Positions 34,222 through 46,293 of a stretch of 64,000 nucleotides of DNA are shown in pieces (position 1 is the first letter of the stretch; each line of letters begins with the position of its first letter). The notes below the pieces were generated by a model. That model worked only from the letters and a program-made list of their open reading frames with translations, had not been told where the DNA came from and did not search any database. A program made the translations under genes and the position numbers. Source of the DNA: Allorhizobium sonneratiae (GTDB lineage: Bacteria > Pseudomonadota > Alphaproteobacteria > Rhizobiales > Rhizobiaceae); assembly GCF_023700755.1 (NCBI RefSeq), contig NZ_JAMKOJ010000013.1:1-64000 (forward strand), in the 5' to 3' direction.

Positions 34222-35619
34222 TTATTCAGCGGCCCTGGCACGGGCAAGAATGAAATTCTCAACCGTCTTCAGCTCCGCCGAAAGGATATCGAAACGCTCC
34301 TCCCTGTCCATCAGTCCAGCAAGCCACGTTGGAAGCGCCGGGTCAATAGCCGAGGCCGATTTTACCGCCGCGGGGAATTTCGCCGGATGGGCGGTGGCCA
34401 GCGTCACCATCGGACTTTGCGGCTTCTCATGCTTTTGCGCAACGAAGACGCCACAGGCGGTGTGCGGATCGAGAAGATAACCGGTCTCGGCAAGGGTTGT
34501 GGCAATGGTTTTGGCCACATCCTTTTGTGTGGCGCGCCCGGCGCGGAAGACACGGCGGATGGCCTTCAGCGTTTCCGGCTTGATCTCGAAGGCGCCCGAC
34601 TGTTTGAGACTGTCCATCTCAGCGCGGATTTCACCGGCATCACGGCCCGAGGCCTCAAACAGCAGCCGCTCGAAATTCGACGAAATCTGGATATCCATCG
34701 ACGGCGAGGTCGTCGCCTGGACGCCGCGCATCTCGTAGCGCCCGGTTTTCAGCGTGCGGGCGAGAATGTCGTTGTCATTGGTGGCAATCACCAGCCGGTC
34801 GATGGGAAGCCCCATTTCACGGGCGACGTAACCGGCAAAAATATCGCCGAAATTGCCGGTCGGCACGGTGAAGGAGACCTTCCTGTCCGGCGCACCGAGC
34901 GAGAGCGCGGCGGTGAAATAATAGACCACCTGCGCCATGATCCGGGCCCAGTTGATCGAATTGACGCCGGAAAGCTTCACCCGGTCGCGGAAGGCGCCGT
35001 CATTGAACATCGCCTTCACCAGGCTCTGGCAATCGTCGAAATTGCCTTCGATGGCCAGCGCATGGACATTCTGAGAGGCCGAGGTGGTCATCTGCCGCTG
35101 CTGCACCGGCGAGACCTTGCCATGGGGAAAAAGAATGAAGACATCGACATTGGAGAGGCCGGCAAAGGCGTCGATCGCCGCACCGCCGGTGTCGCCGGAG
35201 GTCGCCCCGACGATGGTGGCGCGGGCGCCGCGCACCGTCAGCACATGGTTCATCAGCCGCCCGAGCAATTGCATGGCGACATCCTTGAAGGCGAGCGTCG
35301 TGCCGTGAAACAGTTCGAGGATATAGGCATTGGGACCGGTCTGCACCAAAGGCGCCACCGCCGGATGGCGGAAGGTGGCATAAGCATCTTCGATCATGGT
35401 TTTCAGCGCCTGATCCTCGATCTCGCCGCCGACAAAAGGCTTGAGAACGGCAAAGGCCACCTCCTGATAGGTCTTGCCGCGCAAAGCCTTGATCTCGCGC
35501 TTTGTCATTTTCGGCCATTCGCGCGGCAGATAAAGCCCACCATCGCGGGCAAGCCCCGCCAGAAGCGCATCGCTGAAACCGAGAGCAGGAGCCTCGCCGC
35601 GTGTGGAAAGATAGTCCAT
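34222..35619 (-). CDS. thrC: Threonine synthase
   Basis: Encodes 465 residues. PLP-dependent conversion of O-phosphohomoserine to threonine, completing the pathway of thrB at 20478. The PLP lysine lies in HGTTLAFKDVAMQLLGR (Lys112), with VGATSGDTGGAAIDAF and FTVPTGNFGDIFAGYVA binding cofactor phosphate. The N-terminal MDYLSTRGEAPALGF is typical of the long (fungal/proteobacterial) class. First of a same-strand series with the M16 peptidase, GNAT and EAL genes. Confidence 0.97.
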   Translation of the reverse strand: MDYLSTRGEAPALGFSDALLAGLARDGGLYLPREWPKMTKREIKALRGKTYQEVAFAVLKPFVGGEIEDQALKTMIEDAYATFRHPAVAPLVQTGPNAYILELFHGTTLAFKDVAMQLLGRLMNHVLTVRGARATIVGATSGDTGGAAIDAFAGLSNVDVFILFPHGKVSPVQQRQMTTSASQNVHALAIEGNFDDCQSLVKAMFNDGAFRDRVKLSGVNSINWARIMAQVVYYFTAALSLGAPDRKVSFTVPTGNFGDIFAGYVAREMGLPIDRLVIATNDNDILARTLKTGRYEMRGVQATTSPSMDIQISSNFERLLFEASGRDAGEIRAEMDSLKQSGAFEIKPETLKAIRRVFRAGRATQKDVAKTIATTLAETGYLLDPHTACGVFVAQKHEKPQSPMVTLATAHPAKFPAAVKSASAIDPALPTWLAGLMDREERFDILSAELKTVENFILARARAAE

Positions 35620-36026
35620 TCGTTCATCCCTGATCGCAGAAGGCAGGCCTCACAGGCGGCCTGCCCTGTCGTAAATTGTCCCGGATCGCCCTTCACTTGC
35701 CCTCACCCGAAACACCTCCGGGGAGCCCGCATGATCGGCGCTGTTTCGCCATGAAACACCGCTTCGCCGGGCGAAACTGTCATCGCGGCCCGATATCGTC
35801 TGAGGCAGCCTTGTCACGCGCTCCGCAAACCGGCGGAGAAAAGCTTGAATTTTCATAAAAATTCCGCGAGAGCCATGCGCCATCATCGATTTTTTGCCGC
35901 GTGGCTGGTATAGACCATCGCCAGCAGATATGAAAAGGCTTGATTGAAAGCCTTTTCGGATTTCTCGAAATGAATAGCTCTCAATGACAAGCCATTGCCA
36001 AGATGACATGCAGGAGGTGTAATCCG
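35620..36026. other. Divergent intergenic region thrC / lipoprotein
   Basis: No gene. It contains a hairpin AAAAGGCTT/AAGCCTTTT (35933-35956) 70 bases before the lipoprotein start and a good Shine-Dalgarno AGGAGG at 36012-36017. I cannot assign promoters with confidence. Confidence 0.5.
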
Positions 36027-36632
36027 GTGGTTAAGACAGTTGCCCGCAGCGTGACCGCATTCTCGCTTATCGCCCTACTTGCCGGATGCAGCACCTTTGG
36101 CGGCTCCGGTTCGGCACAATCGACACCCAGCCCAACCTCTCCTGCCGCAGGAACAGCGACGGCAGCGGCAGCACCGGCTCCGGAAGGCGCCGTGATCCAG
36201 GGCGTGTGCCCGCAGGTGTCGCTGCGCGACGGCACCGCCTTTTACCGCACCTATTCAAAGCCCGGCAGCAAGAGCGACGCCGATGTCGTCTTCCAGGCAA
36301 CGCTTGCCAACACCACCCGCGCCTGCACGCAATCGCCGACCAGCATGACCATCAAGGTTCAGGCGCAGGGTCGTCTGATTGCAGGCCCCATGGGCCATGC
36401 CGGAACCCTGTCCATGCCGATCCGGGTTGCCGTGGTCAATGGCGATCAGGTGATTGCCTCCGAGCTCGTGCCCTTCAGCGCCACACTCCCCAGCGCCGAT
36501 CAGCCGACCCAGTTCCTGTTTACCAAGGATGTAACCATTCCAGCCAATCCGGCCCCGACAACCCAGGTCTATGTCGGTTTCGATGACGGCCCGGCACCGG
36601 CCAAACACGTTGAAAAGCGCCGGAAAAAATAA
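36027..36632 (+). CDS. Lipoprotein of unknown function
   Basis: Encodes 201 residues from the GTG at 36027, nine bases after AGGAGG; the ATG at 36003 lies upstream of that site and would add 8 residues in front of the signal peptide. The lipobox is L-L-A-G-C. A low-complexity Ser/Pro/Thr/Ala linker follows, then a beta-rich domain with two Cys (GVCPQVSLRDGTAFYRTY, TRACTQSPTSM) and ending VYVGFDDGPAP. It is likely an outer-membrane or periplasmic-facing lipoprotein conserved in rhizobia. A terminator follows at 36768. Confidence 0.82.
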   Translation: MVKTVARSVTAFSLIALLAGCSTFGGSGSAQSTPSPTSPAAGTATAAAAPAPEGAVIQGVCPQVSLRDGTAFYRTYSKPGSKSDADVVFQATLANTTRACTQSPTSMTIKVQAQGRLIAGPMGHAGTLSMPIRVAVVNGDQVIASELVPFSATLPSADQPTQFLFTKDVTIPANPAPTTQVYVGFDDGPAPAKHVEKRRKK

Positions 36633-36645
36633 GCCCGCGACAAGC

Positions 36646-36752
36646 GATACAGCATCGTGCGGTTTATCAAACACGGATACGATACTGTAAGACTTTAAAT
36701 CTGCTGCATAATTTTCAACTTAAATCTCAACGGATTTAAGACATTCTGCAGG
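36646..36752. repeat. Bipartite palindromic mosaic element, copy 1
   Basis: Module A (ACAGCATCGTGCGG...CGATACTGTAAGA) joined by CTTTAAAT to module B (CTGCTGCATAATTTTCAACTT ... TTAAGACATTCTGCAG in degenerate inverted arms). Other copies: 38318, 44981, 62062. Confidence 0.65.
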
Positions 36753-36767
36753 AGTGCAACCGATATT

Positions 36768-36803
36768 GGCCGCATCCGTCAGACAGGACGGCTGCGGCCT
36801 TTT
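36768..36803 (+). terminator. Rho-independent terminator of the lipoprotein gene
   Basis: GGCCGCA (36768-36774) with an inner TCCGTC pairs with GACGG and TGCGGCC (36793-36799), then TTTT. Confidence 0.7.
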
Positions 36804-37073
36804 GCTGTCAATCCTTCCCGGGACAGGCCTTTTTCGCCAGCCCGACGGCTGCCATCTTGCGTTCCGGCAATTTCATTCGTATGCTCAGCATACTTTATGG
36901 GTGGAGATCTGATGGGCCGGAGGAGAGGCAAGGCCGCATCGATATCATCGATTGTTAAAGGGTGATTCTGCGAAAAGGGCTGCTTTCGCGATACGCGCGA
37001 GGGGCGAGCTCAAGCAGTCAAATGCATTTAAAATTGAATACTGTAGCGATGCACGTAAGAGGGAGGTTGCGTC
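36804..37073. other. Upstream region of the MFS gene
   Basis: No supported gene; short ORFs across it lack ribosome sites and family sequence. A Shine-Dalgarno GGGAGG lies just before the MFS ATG. Confidence 0.5.
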
Positions 37074-38309
37074 ATGCAAGGTTCTGCTGCAAAAACCGGG
37101 GCATCCCGGATATTTCTGCTCATTTTTCTGGCGGCGATGATCGAGGGCTTCGATCTGCAGGCGGCAGGTGTCGCCGCGCCCAAGCTTGCCCCCTATTTCA
37201 AGCTGACCCCTGCAGAGATGGGTCTGTTTTTCTCTTCCGCCACCTTCGGCCTGATTTTCGGGGCGATCTTTGGCGGCTTCGTCTCCGACCGTTTCGGACG
37301 GCGTCTTGGACTGGCGCTGTCGCTGATCGTTTTCGGGATTTTCTCGATGGCGACAGCGGCGGCCGGTTCGATCGAATCACTGGTCGTGCTGCGCTTTCTC
37401 ACCGGCCTTGGGCTGGGCGGTGCGCTGCCCAATCTGGTCAGCATTGCCGCTGAAGCAGCAAAGCCGGAACGACGCGGATGGGCGGTGTCACTGATGTATG
37501 CCGGTGTGCCGCTCGGTGGCGGCGTTGCCAGCGTGATCGCCATGGCGGGCCTGCATGACGACTGGCGTTCGATCTTCATTGCCGGCGGCATCATGCCGGT
37601 GCTGCTGGTGGGGCCGCTTCTGGCGCTGCTGCCGCCATTGACAATTGACAAGGCAGAGAAAGAGGCCAGCACCGGGGCGTGGAAACAGCTTTTCTCGCAA
37701 ACCGCCATTGCCCGTACGCTTTTGCTGTGGATTGGCTTCTTCTTCAGCATTCTGGTTCTTTATCTGCTGCTCAACTGGCTGCCGACGCTTCTCGTCACCC
37801 GCGGCCTGGGGCGTGAACAGGCGGGCGTGATCCAGCTGGTCTTCAACGTGGCGGGGGCCTGCGGCAGCCTTCTGGCCGGATGGTCGCTCGATTCCGACCG
37901 CAAGGTGCTGAACGGCGCGATCTGCTTTGCGCTTCTGGTCGGCTCGCTGATCCTGATGGGGCTTGCGCCCGCCAGCATGGCCATCAACACGCTGGCCGGC
38001 GCCATGGTTGGTGTCAGCATCATGGCGGCGCAAGCCCTGCTCTACGGCATTGCGCCGCAATGCTACACGACGGATGTGCGCGGCACCGGTGTCGGTCTTG
38101 CCGTTGCCGCCGGGCGGATCGGCTCCGTTGTCGGTCCGCTTCTGGGCGGCGGTCTGGTCGCTTCCGGTCGCAGCCCCTCTGAAGTTCTGATGGCCATCGT
38201 GCCGGTGGCGCTCATCGGCGGCATTGCCACGCTGGTCCTGATGGCGCGGATCTCCGGCCAACCAAAGCAGGGACGCTCAAGGGTGGCAACCGCTGCTGCC
38301 AAGAGCTGA
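37074..38309 (+). CDS. MFS transporter, aromatic-acid:H+ symporter (AAHS) type
   Basis: Encodes 411 residues with 12 hydrophobic segments. The first helix contains AAMIEGFDLQAAGVAAPKL, the D in helix 1 typical of AAHS members such as BenK, PcaK and MhpT; the loop 2-3 motif is GGFVSDRFGRR; helix 4 region RFLTGLGLGGALPN. AAHS members import benzoate, protocatechuate or hydroxyphenylpropionate; the substrate is not determinable here because no catabolic genes are adjacent. It is a single gene flanked by hairpins. Confidence 0.88.
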   Translation: MQGSAAKTGASRIFLLIFLAAMIEGFDLQAAGVAAPKLAPYFKLTPAEMGLFFSSATFGLIFGAIFGGFVSDRFGRRLGLALSLIVFGIFSMATAAAGSIESLVVLRFLTGLGLGGALPNLVSIAAEAAKPERRGWAVSLMYAGVPLGGGVASVIAMAGLHDDWRSIFIAGGIMPVLLVGPLLALLPPLTIDKAEKEASTGAWKQLFSQTAIARTLLLWIGFFFSILVLYLLLNWLPTLLVTRGLGREQAGVIQLVFNVAGACGSLLAGWSLDSDRKVLNGAICFALLVGSLILMGLAPASMAINTLAGAMVGVSIMAAQALLYGIAPQCYTTDVRGTGVGLAVAAGRIGSVVGPLLGGGLVASGRSPSEVLMAIVPVALIGGIATLVLMARISGQPKQGRSRVATAAAKS

Positions 38310-38317
38310 ACCGGCAT

Positions 38318-38413
38318 CCTGCATCATTCCTTAAACCGGAATCGAGTTTAGGGTAAAATTATGCAGTAAATTTAGGGCTTTACAGCATCATGTGTTTGAT
38401 AAAACGCGTGATG
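38318..38413. repeat. Bipartite palindromic mosaic element, copy 2
   Basis: Module B (CTGCATCATTCCTTAAACC, GGAATC loop, degenerate return arm ending ATTATGCAG) then ATTTAGGGCTTTACAG and module A (GCATCATG ... CGTGATGC). Order is B-A, as at 44981 and opposite to 36646. Confidence 0.65.
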
Positions 38414-38430
38414 CCGCAGGACATGCCTTG

Positions 38431-38452
38431 CCCCGGCAGAAAACTGCCGGGG
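38431..38452. terminator. Hairpin between convergent MFS and SH3 genes
   Basis: CCCCGGCAG and CTGCCGGGG, 9-bp perfect arms, AAAA loop. Located between two convergent genes; no T tract, so a terminator role is inferred from position. Confidence 0.45.
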
Positions 38453-38475
38453 GACGATCATCAGAAGAGGTCCGT

Positions 38476-39090
38476 TCAGAAGGGGTCTTTCTCGCCGATG
38501 ATTTCGGCAGGATAGACGCCCCAGACAAGACTCTGGCGGATATAGCCGGACGGTCCGCCATTCTGGACGGACACTTCACACCAATGTCCATCGCAATCAT
38601 GCACATTGAGACGCACGCGCGGCTGTAACTTCGCCATCACTTGCGACAAGGGGCCGGGGGCGGCGTGCATATCGATCATCTCGCCCGAAACCGTGCGCCA
38701 GGGCGCGGCAAGACCGGTGCGCTTGCCACTGAGCAGCGCAGAATTCATCCAGCCGCTGACACCATCGCAATCACGCACCTGACGCCAGTTGCCGTATTCT
38801 TCCAGAATTTCCACCGGCAACCCCTTCGCCTCATAAACCCAGCGAATGGGATAGTCGAAGGACGGTCCGGCCCGCATCCTGGCCTTATCGGATTTGAGCG
38901 AGACGAAGCGTGGCAGGGGCAGGCCCGTCACCCGGCCTGCCTTGCGATCCATCGACGCTTGCGCAGCAGAGGCCATGGCGACGGCCATAAGACCCGTCAA
39001 CAGGCAACGGCGTGACAGGCCGGGTCTGGCTGCCGCCTGCAGCACGCCATCCTCCTCGTCATCCGCTGAGGGTTTACCGGCATTCCCCAT
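38476..39090 (-). CDS. Exported bacterial SH3-domain protein
   Basis: Encodes 204 residues. After a polar N-terminus there is L-S-R-R-C-L-L-T-G-L and a hydrophobic stretch ending AAQAS, a possible Tat-type signal. Two SH3b-like units follow: one from about FVSLKSDKARMRAGPSFDYPI to DGVSGWMNSALLSG, a second from MIDMHAAPGPLSQ to GYIRQSLVWGV. Rhizobial SH3 proteins of this kind are periplasmic and thought to bind cell wall. It lies 15 bases downstream of the small secreted protein gene on the same strand. Confidence 0.85.
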   Translation of the reverse strand: MGNAGKPSADDEEDGVLQAAARPGLSRRCLLTGLMAVAMASAAQASMDRKAGRVTGLPLPRFVSLKSDKARMRAGPSFDYPIRWVYEAKGLPVEILEEYGNWRQVRDCDGVSGWMNSALLSGKRTGLAAPWRTVSGEMIDMHAAPGPLSQVMAKLQPRVRLNVHDCDGHWCEVSVQNGGPSGYIRQSLVWGVYPAEIIGEKDPF

Positions 39091-39105
39091 GGGTCGCCGC
39101 CTTCC

Positions 39106-39612
39106 TCATCGGCAGGATGCCGCCTGTTTCAACGCCGCCGATACACCGCTCAGCGAATAGCTGTAGGAGGTGTGGGTGCCGCGCGCCGAAACTGCCGTCA
39201 CAGTCATCTTGTGGCCGTGCTTCATGGCGGAAACCACCTGAGCATCCTGACTTTCCACGCGGGTCCAGCCGATATTCTTCTTCGGCATCATCTCGAAACT
39301 GTTGTCGTTATCGATGGCCAGACCGATGGTCGAACCGGGCTTCAGATTATAGCCCATGATCGCCTGTGGATAAAAAGCGCCATGGCCGGTGCGTTTCGGC
39401 GCAATCAGAAAGAAATTCTTGCCATGATCGACCCCGACCGGGTTCTCCTTCACCGGAACCGACAGGACATAGCAAACGGTCTTGCCGCCATCCTTGTAGG
39501 AAAACAGGCCCCAATGGTCGAATTGCTTGATCATCCTTGGGGCCGCCGTGGCGACTGATGCCGAAAGTCCGATTATGGCAAGCATCAATGCAACGGTTTG
39601 AAGCGTCATCAT
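39106..39612 (-). CDS. Small secreted protein, IalB-like
   Basis: Encodes 168 residues from the ATG at 39612, ten bases after AAGGAG; the ORF runs three codons further to a TTG. Signal peptide ends ...ASVATAA. The mature start FDHWGLFSYKDGGKTVCYVLSVP and the terminal Cys (QAASC) resemble the invasion-associated locus B family, whose members are secreted beta-rich proteins with one disulfide, but the similarity is weaker than for the gene at 52097. It precedes the SH3 gene in a two-gene unit. Confidence 0.65.
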   Translation of the reverse strand: MMTLQTVALMLAIIGLSASVATAAPRMIKQFDHWGLFSYKDGGKTVCYVLSVPVKENPVGVDHGKNFFLIAPKRTGHGAFYPQAIMGYNLKPGSTIGLAIDNDNSFEMMPKKNIGWTRVESQDAQVVSAMKHGHKMTVTAVSARGTHTSYSYSLSGVSAALKQAASCR

Positions 39613-40194
39613 GGTTGGCAAACTCCTTGAACGTGGTCCTCATAGATCGGTCCTGCACCGGCATCTGCCGATGTCGGACAGGCGCAGTCTGGTTGATCGA
39701 CGACGAAAGCCTTGAAACACAGGCAAAGCCTGATCCGTTTCATCATCCGTCGTGGGAAAAAGAGCCGTGAAAATCGATTTCCATGGCCTGTTTATCGCAT
39801 TCAGCGATAGAGGTGGTTACCGACAGGTTAAGATTTTATCACAAAGCCTTGAGAGGTTTGCCACGATCCATCGGGCGCATCCTGAGACAATGGGACGAAA
39901 CAATGTCGCAACCGCGTCGCAAATCGACATGTTTATCCGGGCTTGTCAACCGCTGTCCTGCCCGTGCGGAACAGCTGAGACGTCGGAATGAAGCGGTTTT
40001 GCCGCATTTATGCTGCAATGCGGCATATAGTAACCGAAGAGATGTTTCAAAAGCTTTGTGGATGGACTATCCTGCCCATCTTCATTGGTTTTACAGCCAA
40101 AATCGGCTGAGGCCGCTGTGAGGATAAAGGATATCGATGCCCTTTCGATATTCTGGACGGAGGGGGAAAAGGGTGGAGAGGGAAGCCTATAACC
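39613..40194. other. Intergenic region before ppdK
   Basis: 582 bases without a supportable gene, less GC-rich than its surroundings. ORFs here are short and unlike known proteins. It should carry the ppdK promoter; I found no clear hexamer pair or operator. Confidence 0.5.
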
Positions 40195-42873
<2,679 letters not shown>

Positions 42874-42897
42874 ATTTGTGACAGTTTTGGCTGGCCA

Positions 42898-43911
42898 ATG
42901 GAAACCACGCTTGGTAGATCGGCAGGCATGAAGGACAACAGCGCGCCACAATCATCGCCGCCCTCAGGCCAGAAACCTTCCCGCAAACGGCGGCAAAAAG
43001 GCAGCCCGCCGGATGCGCCGCGCATGAACCGCCGTCGCCTTCGCCAGCGCGAGGAGGCTGAGAAAACCCGCTGGAGCGAGATCCGGCAGGTGATGCGCAA
43101 GGACCGGTTCAAGGCCTCTGCGCTTCTTGCCGGTTTCGGTTTCTTCCTGCTGGCGGTGTCACAGCTCATCCCGCATGATTATGGCTTTACCGAGCTTGGC
43201 GCGCTCTTCACCTTTTCGGTCTACGATCTGGTGCTGGCGATGATCGGCCTTGGCATCGCCTGCGCGATGATGGAGACACACCGGTATTTTGCCCTGGTGG
43301 TGGCCGTCTTTGTGGCCATTCTCCTGCCGATGCTGCTGTTTTTCGACCCGATTTTCGTGGTGATCCGCGACAGCGCGCTGGGCAAGGTGCTCTATCTGAT
43401 TGCCCCGACAGCGGTGATCGCCACCGGTATCAGCCTGTGGCTGCCGGGGCGGTTTCGCCGCTATGGCGTGATGGTGGCGGCAGCCATCGTCGCCTTTTCC
43501 TTTTCGCTGTTTATCGGGCTCGACGATTTCGGCGTCGGCATCCCCTCCTTCGCCATGGCCTCGGTGCTTTCCGCACTCTGGATCATGCTGACACCGGCTT
43601 TTCTGCTGCGCTGCTTCAGGGGGCCGTGGCTTGTCATTCCCGCCCGCATTCTCGGCAGCTGGCTGGTGGTGATTGCCGTCATCGTCACCGTGTCGCTTTA
43701 CGTGCCGCTGCCAATCAAGGTGCATCCCGACCTTTCCGCTGACACGGCGGTTCCTGGAGCGGACGAACCGCCAGCCATGCAGGATCAGGGTGCTTACGGC
43801 TCAGTCGATGCCGATGGCCCGCTTCCGTCCTTCCTTCAGGACGAGCCGAAGCCGGACCCGAACGCGCCCTCGGTTTTCGACAGTCTGAAGACGCCAGGGA
43901 TCGGGAAATAA
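42898..43911 (+). CDS. Conserved integral membrane protein, unknown
   Basis: Encodes 337 residues (an ATG at codon 11 is equally possible). The N-terminal ~70 residues are very basic and polar, suggesting a cytoplasmic tail that could touch nucleic acid or phospholipid. About seven hydrophobic segments follow between residues ~80 and 285, including LLFFDPIFVVIRDSALGKVLYLIAPT-like helices, and the C-terminal ~50 residues are acidic, Pro-rich and unstructured. It starts 24 bases after ppdK and may be cotranscribed. I do not recognise a family. Confidence 0.8.
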   Translation: METTLGRSAGMKDNSAPQSSPPSGQKPSRKRRQKGSPPDAPRMNRRRLRQREEAEKTRWSEIRQVMRKDRFKASALLAGFGFFLLAVSQLIPHDYGFTELGALFTFSVYDLVLAMIGLGIACAMMETHRYFALVVAVFVAILLPMLLFFDPIFVVIRDSALGKVLYLIAPTAVIATGISLWLPGRFRRYGVMVAAAIVAFSFSLFIGLDDFGVGIPSFAMASVLSALWIMLTPAFLLRCFRGPWLVIPARILGSWLVVIAVIVTVSLYVPLPIKVHPDLSADTAVPGADEPPAMQDQGAYGSVDADGPLPSFLQDEPKPDPNAPSVFDSLKTPGIGK

Positions 43912-43914
43912 CCT

Positions 43915-44925
43915 TCAACCGTTGACGAAGGCCATATCCTCGCTTGTCAGCTCGATCTCACGCAGTTCGCGATTGACGAGGAAATTTTCGTTTTCGACGG
44001 TGAATTCGGCCAGTTCGATCGTCGCGGCAAAGCGGGATTTGAAGGCTTCGATGATTTCATTGACCACCACTTCCGGGGCAGAAGCGCCAGCAGAGAGGCC
44101 AAGGGTGCGAATATCGCCGATATCGTCCCAGTTCAGCTCGCTTGCCCGCTGTACCAGGATCGAGCGTTTTGCCCCCGCCTTCAGCGCCACCTCGACAAGG
44201 CGCCGTGAATTGGACGAATTCGGCGCGCCGACGGTAACGAAGAGGTCGCAGCCGGGTGCGGCCTGCTTGACGGCTTCCTGCCGGTTGGTGGTGGCATAGC
44301 AGATGCTGTCGGCAGCAGGCGCTTTCAGATTGGGAAAGCGCTCCTGCAATCTGGCAATCACGCCAGCCGTATCATCGACCGACAGCGTCGTCTGGGTGAC
44401 ATAGCCGAGTTGGTCCGCGTCCTGCGGCTGATAGCGCTCGGCATCCTCTACCGTTTCGATCAGCGAGACCGCCCCTTCCGGCAATTGCCCCATGGTGCCA
44501 ATGACTTCCGGATGACCGGCATGGCCGATCAGCACCACATGGCGACCGAGCCGTTGATGGCGCATGGCCTGTTTATGCACTTTCGACACCAGCGGACAGG
44601 TGGCGTCGAGATAGAAAAGATTGCGCGCCTCAGCATCCTGCGGCACCGATTTCGGCACGCCATGGGCGGAAAACACCACCGGCTGCTGACGATGCTCTGC
44701 CGGGATTTCATTCAGCTCCTCGACGAAAACCGCGCCCTTGGCCTCCAGCCCTTCGACGACATAGCGGTTATGCACGATCTCATGGCGGACATAGACCGGC
44801 GCGCCATAGCCTTTCAGCGCCAGCACCACGATCTGGATTGCCCGATCAACACCGGCGCAAAAACCACGCGGGCCGCACAGCCTGATTGTCAGGGGAGATT
44901 TGTCCGTCACGCTCGACCTCGTCAT
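43915..44925 (-). CDS. ispH: 4-hydroxy-3-methylbut-2-enyl diphosphate reductase
   Basis: Encodes 336 residues from the ATG at 44925; a GTG five codons later with GAGG upstream is an alternative. The longer ORF to 45198 runs through a palindromic repeat and is rejected. IspH (LytB) makes IPP and DMAPP in the MEP pathway using a [4Fe-4S] cluster whose three Cys are in [23 protein letters not shown] and [26 protein letters not shown] and [11 protein letters not shown] complete the active site region. Confidence 0.96.
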   Translation of the reverse strand: MTRSSVTDKSPLTIRLCGPRGFCAGVDRAIQIVVLALKGYGAPVYVRHEIVHNRYVVEGLEAKGAVFVEELNEIPAEHRQQPVVFSAHGVPKSVPQDAEARNLFYLDATCPLVSKVHKQAMRHQRLGRHVVLIGHAGHPEVIGTMGQLPEGAVSLIETVEDAERYQPQDADQLGYVTQTTLSVDDTAGVIARLQERFPNLKAPAADSICYATTNRQEAVKQAAPGCDLFVTVGAPNSSNSRRLVEVALKAGAKRSILVQRASELNWDDIGDIRTLGLSAGASAPEVVVNEIIEAFKSRFAATIELAEFTVENENFLVNRELREIELTSEDMAFVNG

Positions 44926-44980
44926 CCTTCGCAGATTTGGCGGGAAAGTGCCAAAACACCCTCTCTTAGCCGCTGTCATA

Positions 44981-45084
44981 CTGCTGCATAATTCCTTAAA
45001 CCGGAATCGGTTTAAGGAATTATGCAGCAGATTAAAAGTTTTACAGCGTCCTTTGTGCGCCATATATGGCGCACGGCGCTGTAA
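44981..45084. repeat. Bipartite palindromic mosaic element, copy 3 (near-perfect)
   Basis: Module B: perfect 22-bp inverted arms 44981-45002 and 45009-45030 with a 6-base loop. Module A: TTACAGCG (45041-45048) and CGCTGTAA (45077-45084) enclosing a perfect 20-nt palindrome at 45055-45074. It lies between the ispH start and the SURF1 stop; no gene overlaps it. Confidence 0.85.
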
Positions 45085-45124
45085 GGTGAAAGCTTTTTGC
45101 CCTTGCGACCGCAAGAACAGGCGA

Positions 45125-45862
45125 TCACAGACCCCGCAACCGTCTGCGCCTGAGCCAGGAGAGCAGGCAGACAACCAGAAGCGCCAGCGCCAGACCATAC
45201 CAGGTCAGCGCATATTGCAGATGGTTGTTGGGCAGATCGATCTGCGTCACCCCGCCGATCGGCAGACCGCCCGGCACAGGCTCCGGCCCTGCATCGAGGA
45301 AAAACGGCAGGATTTTCGCCTGATCGAGACCGACGCTGGCGGCCATCGTATCCAGATCTTTCCAGTAGAAGATATTGCGGGCCGGATCATTGTCCGGTAC
45401 CAGCGCGGAGGGTTTGCCACCGAGCTTTTCCCGCGCCAGCCCGTGGATCGTTACCGATCCTGCAACCTGTCCTTCATGGCGGGAAAAGGGGTCCTTGCGC
45501 TCATCCGGCACAAAACCGCGATTGACGAAGAGAATATAACCGTCGGCCAGTGTCAGCGGCGTATAGATGTAAAAGCCCGGCCTGCCGTCATAGGTGGCGA
45601 GAAACCGCCGCTCCTTGTCGTGCTGAAACGTACCGGTCGCCGTCATTGCCCGATAATCAACCGGCTTTCGTTCCGTCACCATTCTGGCGACCGCCTCAAC
45701 CGTCAGCGGCGGCTCATGCCGGCGGCTTTCAATCTCGGCCAACAGGCCCTCTTTCCAGGCAAGCCGCTGCAACTGCCAGGTTCCAAGACCGACAAGCACG
45801 GCCAGAACCGACAGCAGCAGAAACCCCGACAGCACCTGACGGACCGTGCGCATCCGGGTCAC
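45125..45862 (-). CDS. SURF1-family cytochrome oxidase assembly protein
   Basis: Encodes 245 residues, GTG start that overlaps the DUF983 stop as GTGA. Two transmembrane helices at the ends ([25 protein letters not shown] and [21 protein letters not shown]), with [15 protein letters not shown], and [13 protein letters not shown] between, all typical of SURF1. It helps insert heme a into cytochrome oxidase. It ends the cta cluster; the adjacent repeat separates it from ispH. Confidence 0.92.
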   Translation of the reverse strand: MTRMRTVRQVLSGFLLLSVLAVLVGLGTWQLQRLAWKEGLLAEIESRRHEPPLTVEAVARMVTERKPVDYRAMTATGTFQHDKERRFLATYDGRPGFYIYTPLTLADGYILFVNRGFVPDERKDPFSRHEGQVAGSVTIHGLAREKLGGKPSALVPDNDPARNIFYWKDLDTMAASVGLDQAKILPFFLDAGPEPVPGGLPIGGVTQIDLPNNHLQYALTWYGLALALLVVCLLSWLRRRRLRGL

Positions 45863-46242
45863 GTCCGATCAATCATGCCCTGATGGGCATTGTGCTTGAA
45901 TTGCAGCGCAATCAGCAGCGCCTTGATGGTTCTGAGCAGCCAGAGTGACAGCACCACCGCCAGAGGACCGAAGATGAAAAAATGCACCCACAGGCCCGGC
46001 GCATAGGTCACCTCCGTATAGAGCGCCAACCCGACAACGAGAAAATCGGCGATCAGAATGACAAAGATCGCGGCACCGTCACCGGGGTCCATGGATGTAT
46101 AATCGAAGCCGCAGACGGAACAGGCCGGTTTCAGCTTGGTCAGCCCGTTAAACAGCCTGCCATGGCCGCAGCGCGGACAGGCGGCAGACAGCGCCGCCGT
46201 CATCGGCGGCACCGGCGGATAATCATCAGCATGACCATGCAT
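45859..46242 (-). CDS. DUF983 zinc-ribbon membrane protein of the cta cluster
   Basis: Encodes 127 residues; ATG after GGAGGGAGGACC. Zinc-ribbon C-P-R-C...C-S-V-C at the N-terminus, then D-P-G-D-G-A and two hydrophobic segments. DUF983 genes are regularly found between ctaE and SURF1 in alphaproteobacteria, implying a role in oxidase biogenesis, but the activity is unknown. Four-base overlap with SURF1. Confidence 0.9.
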   Translation of the reverse strand: MHGHADDYPPVPPMTAALSAACPRCGHGRLFNGLTKLKPACSVCGFDYTSMDPGDGAAIFVILIADFLVVGLALYTEVTYAPGLWVHFFIFGPLAVVLSLWLLRTIKALLIALQFKHNAHQGMIDRT

Positions 46243-46293
46243 GGCGGTCCTCCCTCCACTCTGGTTTCAGGCGCTCAGAGGTTTCGGATGATT

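Noticed and set aside
36952..37140. 62-codon ORF before the MFS gene
   Set aside because: No ribosome site, no family, and it runs into the MFS start in another frame.
44926..45198. N-terminal extension of ispH
   Set aside because: The extra 91 codons run through a perfect palindromic repeat and the SURF1 3' end; IspH homology begins at ATG 44925.
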